Source of the DNA: an uncultured Thermoanaerobacterales bacterium
Lineage (GTDB): Bacteria; Bacillota; Clostridia; Christensenellales; UBA1242
DNA: 7,459 bases
NCBI GenBank assembly: GCA_900557695.1
Contig: USTP01000048.1
Coordinates: 1 to 7,459 of the forward strand
Direction of reading: 5' to 3'
Notes under the pieces: model-generated
The model's input: the letters and a program-made list of their open reading frames with translations, nothing else
Told to the model about the DNA's origin: nothing
Databases searched by the model: none
In this document: one piece after another, positions 4,901 through 7,459 of the stretch
Position numbering within the stretch: position 1 is the first letter of the stretch
How the letters are laid out: each line of letters begins with the position of its first letter
Made by a program: the position numbers and the translations under genes

Positions 4901-6397
4901 TTAAAAGTTTATATCAAGTGGAGTATAAACAATTAGTCTTGTGCCGTCTGTAAGCTCCCCCTGGATATTTGGGTTTTGCTTTAAAATTTCTTCTGGTCTA
5001 ACGCTCATAGTTTTTGCAACGCCAAACAGACTTTCGCCCTCTCTAACAATATAAACTCTTATTCCTGCTGCAGTTTCGGGTCTATCTCCTATTTCCTCAA
5101 TAGAACTGATGAAAGATACAAATTCTTTATTATATTTTTTATACTCAACAAAAACTTCTGCAATAATTTCAATCTCTTTCTGTCCACGAAGTTTGCTGCT
5201 ATTTATTTTAACTTTAGTATTAAACACATCATCAATGTTTGCATCTGCAACAGTAATTGTAAAAGGTATCATGCCACTTAACAAAACTGCTTCCTTACTC
5301 TCGCTTTCGCAAACCGCTGTAACTTGAACTGCTCCATTCAAGGTTACGCCTTGCTCATTTGGTATTATGTCTGTAATAGTACCACTAGCACTTGAGATAA
5401 ATAGCAATTCGTTAACCTCTTTATCTACCTCAAAGCCACCAGAAACCGAATCGGTGAAATTACCACAATTAACAAAGCTGGTTTTAACTAACCCCTCTCT
5501 ATTAGATAGGGTTTCCTTTTTAACAGAAAATGCATCTTCTACAACAGTGATACTTTCTTTACTAAACACACTGCAATATGCACTTAACTCTACAGAGTAG
5601 ATTAAGCTACTCTTTTGGTCTATATCAGAAACGCTTAAAGAAACCTTTAGTTCAGCCAAATCAACAAAAGCATCAACAATATTATTAACAGCTGTAGAAA
5701 GCGAAGCAATTTCCTGCTTGAAGTCGATAGTTTTATTTATAAGCGTAACGTTATTGTTTTCTAGTGCATAAGTTAAAACATTTACCTCACCCTCTAAAGT
5801 GATTGTATCTATCCCAGGCGTAACACTATTTAGCTTCACACTGCCAGTATAATATAAAATATCGTCTAGTTTCGTGCTTATCTCTTGCTCTACAACCTCG
5901 TTAAAGTTTTCACTTATAGTGTTAACCGCTCTATTATATTCATAATTTTTCTCTTCACAAACATAATCTTCAGTTAGTCCTTCTACGCCAGCCACTTTTT
6001 CTGTAACAACTGAGTAAACTTCTATATTCATAAGTGTTGAAATAGCAACCTCGTTTGCGGAAAAACCAGTCACTGTGTTTTCTACTGCCTTTGGATAAAT
6101 ATAGAAATTATCATAGCTAAAAGAAGCTATTTTATCTTGCCAGTCTACATAAGAGATGGCACTAGCTAGTGCTCCTTCCTCCGTTTGGTAAACCACTTGA
6201 TAAGCCGTTCTTCCAGAAAAGTTTATTCCGCCATCTACCTTTTCACTTGAAACTAGCTTAGCAAGCGCATAAACGCAAACCACCCTTTTTATAGGCTTGT
6301 CTGAATTAACCTCTAATCTACAAGTACTTTCAAACTGGTTTGTGCTTACAAGTTGTTTGCTTTCAAAACCGAAAGCCTGCGAATTTTCAAACGCCAT
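4901..6397 (-). CDS. sipL: SipL-like SPOCS (DUF3794) repeat protein with C-terminal LysM
   Basis: The 498-residue soluble protein appears to hold three beta-rich SPOCS/DUF3794-type units (about 25-135, 165-285 and 300-430) and a C-terminal LysM domain (446-491, beginning IRVYIVREGESLFGVAKTMSV). This architecture and length match SipL of Clostridioides difficile, whose LysM domain binds SpoIVA and tethers the coat to the forespore outer membrane. It would act in the mother cell. There is no signal peptide or membrane segment, which fits a cytoplasmic coat morphogen rather than a secreted wall-binding LysM protein. AAAGGGGG precedes the ATG. veg lies 72 bases upstream with no clear terminator between, and spoIIR follows after a strong terminator. 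In C. difficile, as I recall, sipL and spoIIR are also near neighbours. The SPOCS boundaries are judged by eye; other SPOCS/LysM paralogues exist, so the exact symbol is less sure than the family. Confidence 0.87.
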   Translation of the reverse strand: MAFENSQAFGFESKQLVSTNQFESTCRLEVNSDKPIKRVVCVYALAKLVSSEKVDGGINFSGRTAYQVVYQTEEGALASAISYVDWQDKIASFSYDNFYIYPKAVENTVTGFSANEVAISTLMNIEVYSVVTEKVAGVEGLTEDYVCEEKNYEYNRAVNTISENFNEVVEQEISTKLDDILYYTGSVKLNSVTPGIDTITLEGEVNVLTYALENNNVTLINKTIDFKQEIASLSTAVNNIVDAFVDLAELKVSLSVSDIDQKSSLIYSVELSAYCSVFSKESITVVEDAFSVKKETLSNREGLVKTSFVNCGNFTDSVSGGFEVDKEVNELLFISSASGTITDIIPNEQGVTLNGAVQVTAVCESESKEAVLLSGMIPFTITVADANIDDVFNTKVKINSSKLRGQKEIEIIAEVFVEYKKYNKEFVSFISSIEEIGDRPETAAGIRVYIVREGESLFGVAKTMSVRPEEILKQNPNIQGELTDGTRLIVYTPLDINF

Positions 6398-6469
6398 TAA
6401 GTTATCCCCCTTTGTGGTATTGCTATATTTTATAAGGGAAATAACAAAATTATGACTAACTTTTAAATT

Positions 6470-6742
6470 TTAATTGTTTTTTATCTCTTTAATAGCATTT
6501 TCCTGCTTTTCTGGAAAAAATTTCACATCGCCACACATAACATCAGCATACGAGTAGGTTTTTGAAACATTATCTTCTTCCGAACTTTTAACAGTAAAAA
6601 TACTTGGATAAACGCTCTCTATAATGCCAGAAAATTTAACTAATTTTCTTCTCCCCCTCGATACTTCTAGGCTAACATTTTGTCCCTTTAACTGTTGAAT
6701 TTGGCTAATGATGTCTTCTATTTTAGAATTAACCTTGCGCAT
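6470..6742 (-). CDS. veg: Veg family protein
   Basis: A 90-residue small basic protein with the Veg pattern: a leading helix (IEDIISQIQQLKGQNVSLEV), SRGRRKLVKFSGIIESVYPSIF (28-49) and KTYSYADVMCGDVKFF (61-76). In Bacillus subtilis, veg is strongly transcribed by sigma-A and affects biofilm matrix genes; its biochemical role is not settled. The fold is a small SH3-like beta barrel related to Hfq/Sm-type proteins. The length is close to the 86 residues of B. subtilis Veg, with a short extra C-terminal tail of charged residues (about 78-90). AGAGGTGAG lies directly before the ATG. Its neighbours are sporulation genes here too (in B. subtilis, yabG and sspF). Confidence 0.93.
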   Translation of the reverse strand: MRKVNSKIEDIISQIQQLKGQNVSLEVSRGRRKLVKFSGIIESVYPSIFTVKSSEEDNVSKTYSYADVMCGDVKFFPEKQENAIKEIKNN

Positions 6743-6759
6743 ATCTCACCTCTAAGCCA

Positions 6760-6789
6760 ATTTTATCCTTAAAATTTATTTTTAAACAA
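6760..6789 (-). promoter_or_regulatory. Candidate promoter of veg
   Basis: On the minus strand TTGTTT (6789-6784), 18 bases, TAAAAT (6765-6760). It begins in the T-tract of the preceding terminator. The predicted start near 6753 would give a very short leader that just includes AGAGGTGAG, so the true start may be slightly upstream. The match is moderate. Confidence 0.42.
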
Positions 6790-6812
6790 AAAAGGATAGC
6801 AAATTGCTATCC
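6788..6812 (-). terminator. Terminator of the zinc-ribbon gene
   Basis: In the minus-strand RNA, GGATAGCA, a three-base loop, UGCUAUCC, then U6 (plus-strand A6 at 6788-6793). It begins eight bases after the stop codon of the zinc-ribbon gene. Confidence 0.85.
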
Positions 6813-6819
6813 CTTTGAT

Positions 6820-7359
6820 TTATTTTTTCTTTTTCTTGGCGGCTAAAAAGTCGTCATCATCGTCAAAATCGTCATCATCCTCGTCATCCTCATCCTCGTC
6901 ATCAAAATCAAGGTCATCAAGGTCGTCAAGGTCAAAGTCGTCTTCCTCTTCAAAGTGGTCTACATCACTATCATCGTCATCGTCAAAATCGTCCTCATCG
7001 TCATCTTCATCTAAATCAGAGAAGCTAACAACCTCAACATCATCATCTCCACCAACAATTCCACCGCTGGCATCAACAGACGAAGATGGTTCATCCCACT
7101 CAGATATTGAAGAATGTTCCTCGTCTTCCTCTTCCCCTTCATCAACAACATCATCAAGATTGCGTTTTTTGGCACACTCGTCACACATAACCTGGTCTAC
7201 AGTTATAAGATTTTTACCACAAAGCGTGCAAAGTTCTAAGTCAGAATCATCCTCAGCTGGGGTTAATTTTAGTTCCGCCTTACAAACGGGACATAAATCT
7301 TCGTCAACCAAAATATAGTTAAGCTCACATCTAGGGCACTTTTTATACTTACCTGCCAT
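6820..7359 (-). CDS. Double zinc-ribbon protein with long acidic tail
   Basis: The 179-residue product has three parts. Residues 8-26 form one CPRC-CPVC zinc ribbon (C8, C11, C23, C26). Residues 44-62 form a second, CTLC-CDEC (C44, C47, C59, C62). From about residue 69 to 170 the chain is dominated by Asp and Glu, with Phe or Leu spaced through it, and it ends in FLAAKKKKK, a sudden basic cap. I do not recognise a characterised family. The tail resembles in character the acidic C-terminus of the RNA polymerase delta subunit, which displaces nucleic acid, but the N-terminus is unrelated, so this is analogy only. AAGGAG before the ATG fixes the start. The low-complexity coding stretch (about 6835-7015) reads as serine-rich on the other strand; that reading is a shadow. 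It has its own terminator. Confidence 0.83.
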   Translation of the reverse strand: MAGKYKKCPRCELNYILVDEDLCPVCKAELKLTPAEDDSDLELCTLCGKNLITVDQVMCDECAKKRNLDDVVDEGEEEDEEHSSISEWDEPSSSVDASGGIVGGDDDVEVVSFSDLDEDDDEDDFDDDDDSDVDHFEEEDDFDLDDLDDLDFDDEDEDDEDDDDFDDDDDFLAAKKKKK

Positions 7360-7397
7360 AATATCTCCTTATGTAATAGGTGTATTATTTCTCATAT

Positions 7398-7403
7398 ATT
7401 ATA
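7398..7403 (-). promoter_or_regulatory. -10 element of the zinc-ribbon gene, -35 lost
   Basis: A perfect TATAAT on the minus strand, about 39 bases before the ATG. A -35 at normal spacing would lie at about 7421-7426, which is adapter, so the upstream half of the promoter is missing from the fragment. Confidence 0.5.
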
Positions 7404-7418
7404 GCGATAGTTTATGAT

Positions 7419-7459
7419 CTGTCTCTTATACACATCTCCGAGCCCACGAGACTCGACGT
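7419..7459. other. Nextera adapter plus index start, right end
   Basis: Positions 7419-7437 are the mosaic end CTGTCTCTTATACACATCT. Positions 7438-7452 continue the read-2 adapter, and the last seven bases (TCGACGT) sit where the i7 sample index begins. The genome stops at about 7418. Confidence 0.98.

Noticed and set aside
4709..5600. Plus-strand frames at 4709-4936, 5109-5327 and 5367-5600
   Set aside because: They overlap spoIIR or the SipL-like gene in antisense, the first also runs through the sipL terminator, and none has recognisable sequence.
6398..6469. A sigma-E promoter for the SipL-like gene
   Set aside because: CATAATTT fits CATAnnnT, but no matching -35 lies 14-15 bases upstream; in this AT-rich gap such a match is easily accidental.
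6815..7318. Plus-strand serine-rich protein of 167 residues
   Set aside because: It is the antisense reading of the Asp-rich tail of the zinc-ribbon gene (GAT/GAC codons read back as TCA/TCG); it has no ribosome-binding site and no family motif.
7373..7388. Hairpin TAATA-GGTG-TATTA in the zinc-ribbon gene leader
   Set aside because: Five A-T pairs only; too weak to call a regulatory element.
1..7459. A composite transposon with 19-base terminal inverted repeats
   Set aside because: The repeats are the hyperactive Tn5 mosaic end followed by the rest of a sequencing adapter; no transposase gene is present.

Overview
This is a 7.4 kb AT-rich fragment of a Bacillota (Firmicutes) chromosome, almost certainly from the class Clostridia. 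The evidence is the sporulation gene spoIIR, a SPOCS/LysM spore-coat morphogen of the SipL type, veg, ricT (yaaT) next to holB, and strong AGGAGG-type ribosome-binding sites. An uncultured gut clostridium is a reasonable guess, but the window cannot prove it. Both ends (1-32 and 7419-7459) are Nextera library adapter rather than genome, so the biological sequence is about 33-7418. ricT is cut on the left, and the promoter of the first gene is cut on the right.

Eight of the nine genes lie on the minus strand. In transcription order from the right they are: a double zinc-ribbon protein with a very acidic tail (7359-6820, terminator at 6788-6812); veg (6742-6470); the SipL-like SPOCS/LysM protein (6397-4901, strong terminator at 4842-4873); spoIIR (4788-4246); a degenerate Rho-like protein (4185-3022); greA (2472-2005, own promoter and terminator); holB (1923-958); and ricT (970 to the left edge, overlapping holB by 13 bases). 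The only plus-strand gene is a small conserved-looking protein (2708-2971). It diverges from greA and converges on the Rho-like gene, with a shared bidirectional terminator at 2972-2999. No stretch above 300 bases lacks a gene. The largest gap (2473-2707) holds the greA promoter and leader and the small gene's upstream region.

Two themes run through the window. One is sporulation. SpoIIR signals from forespore to mother cell to activate sigma-E, SipL-type proteins anchor the coat to the forespore through SpoIVA, and RicT belongs to the RicA-RicF-RicT complex that affects sporulation and RNA maturation in Bacillus. The other is transcription. GreA rescues stalled RNA polymerase, and the 387-residue protein keeps the overall Rho layout (Rho_N, cold-shock-like RNA-binding domain, RecA-like fold with a Walker B-like strand) but has lost the P-loop, the Q-loop region and the C-terminal part.

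The most interesting items are this probable Rho pseudo-ATPase beside spoIIR and the apparently leaderless holB start, whose promoter contains an 18-base perfect palindrome. Next come the delta-prime subunit without P-loop or zinc cysteines, the unassigned small plus-strand protein, and the double zinc-ribbon/acidic-tail protein.
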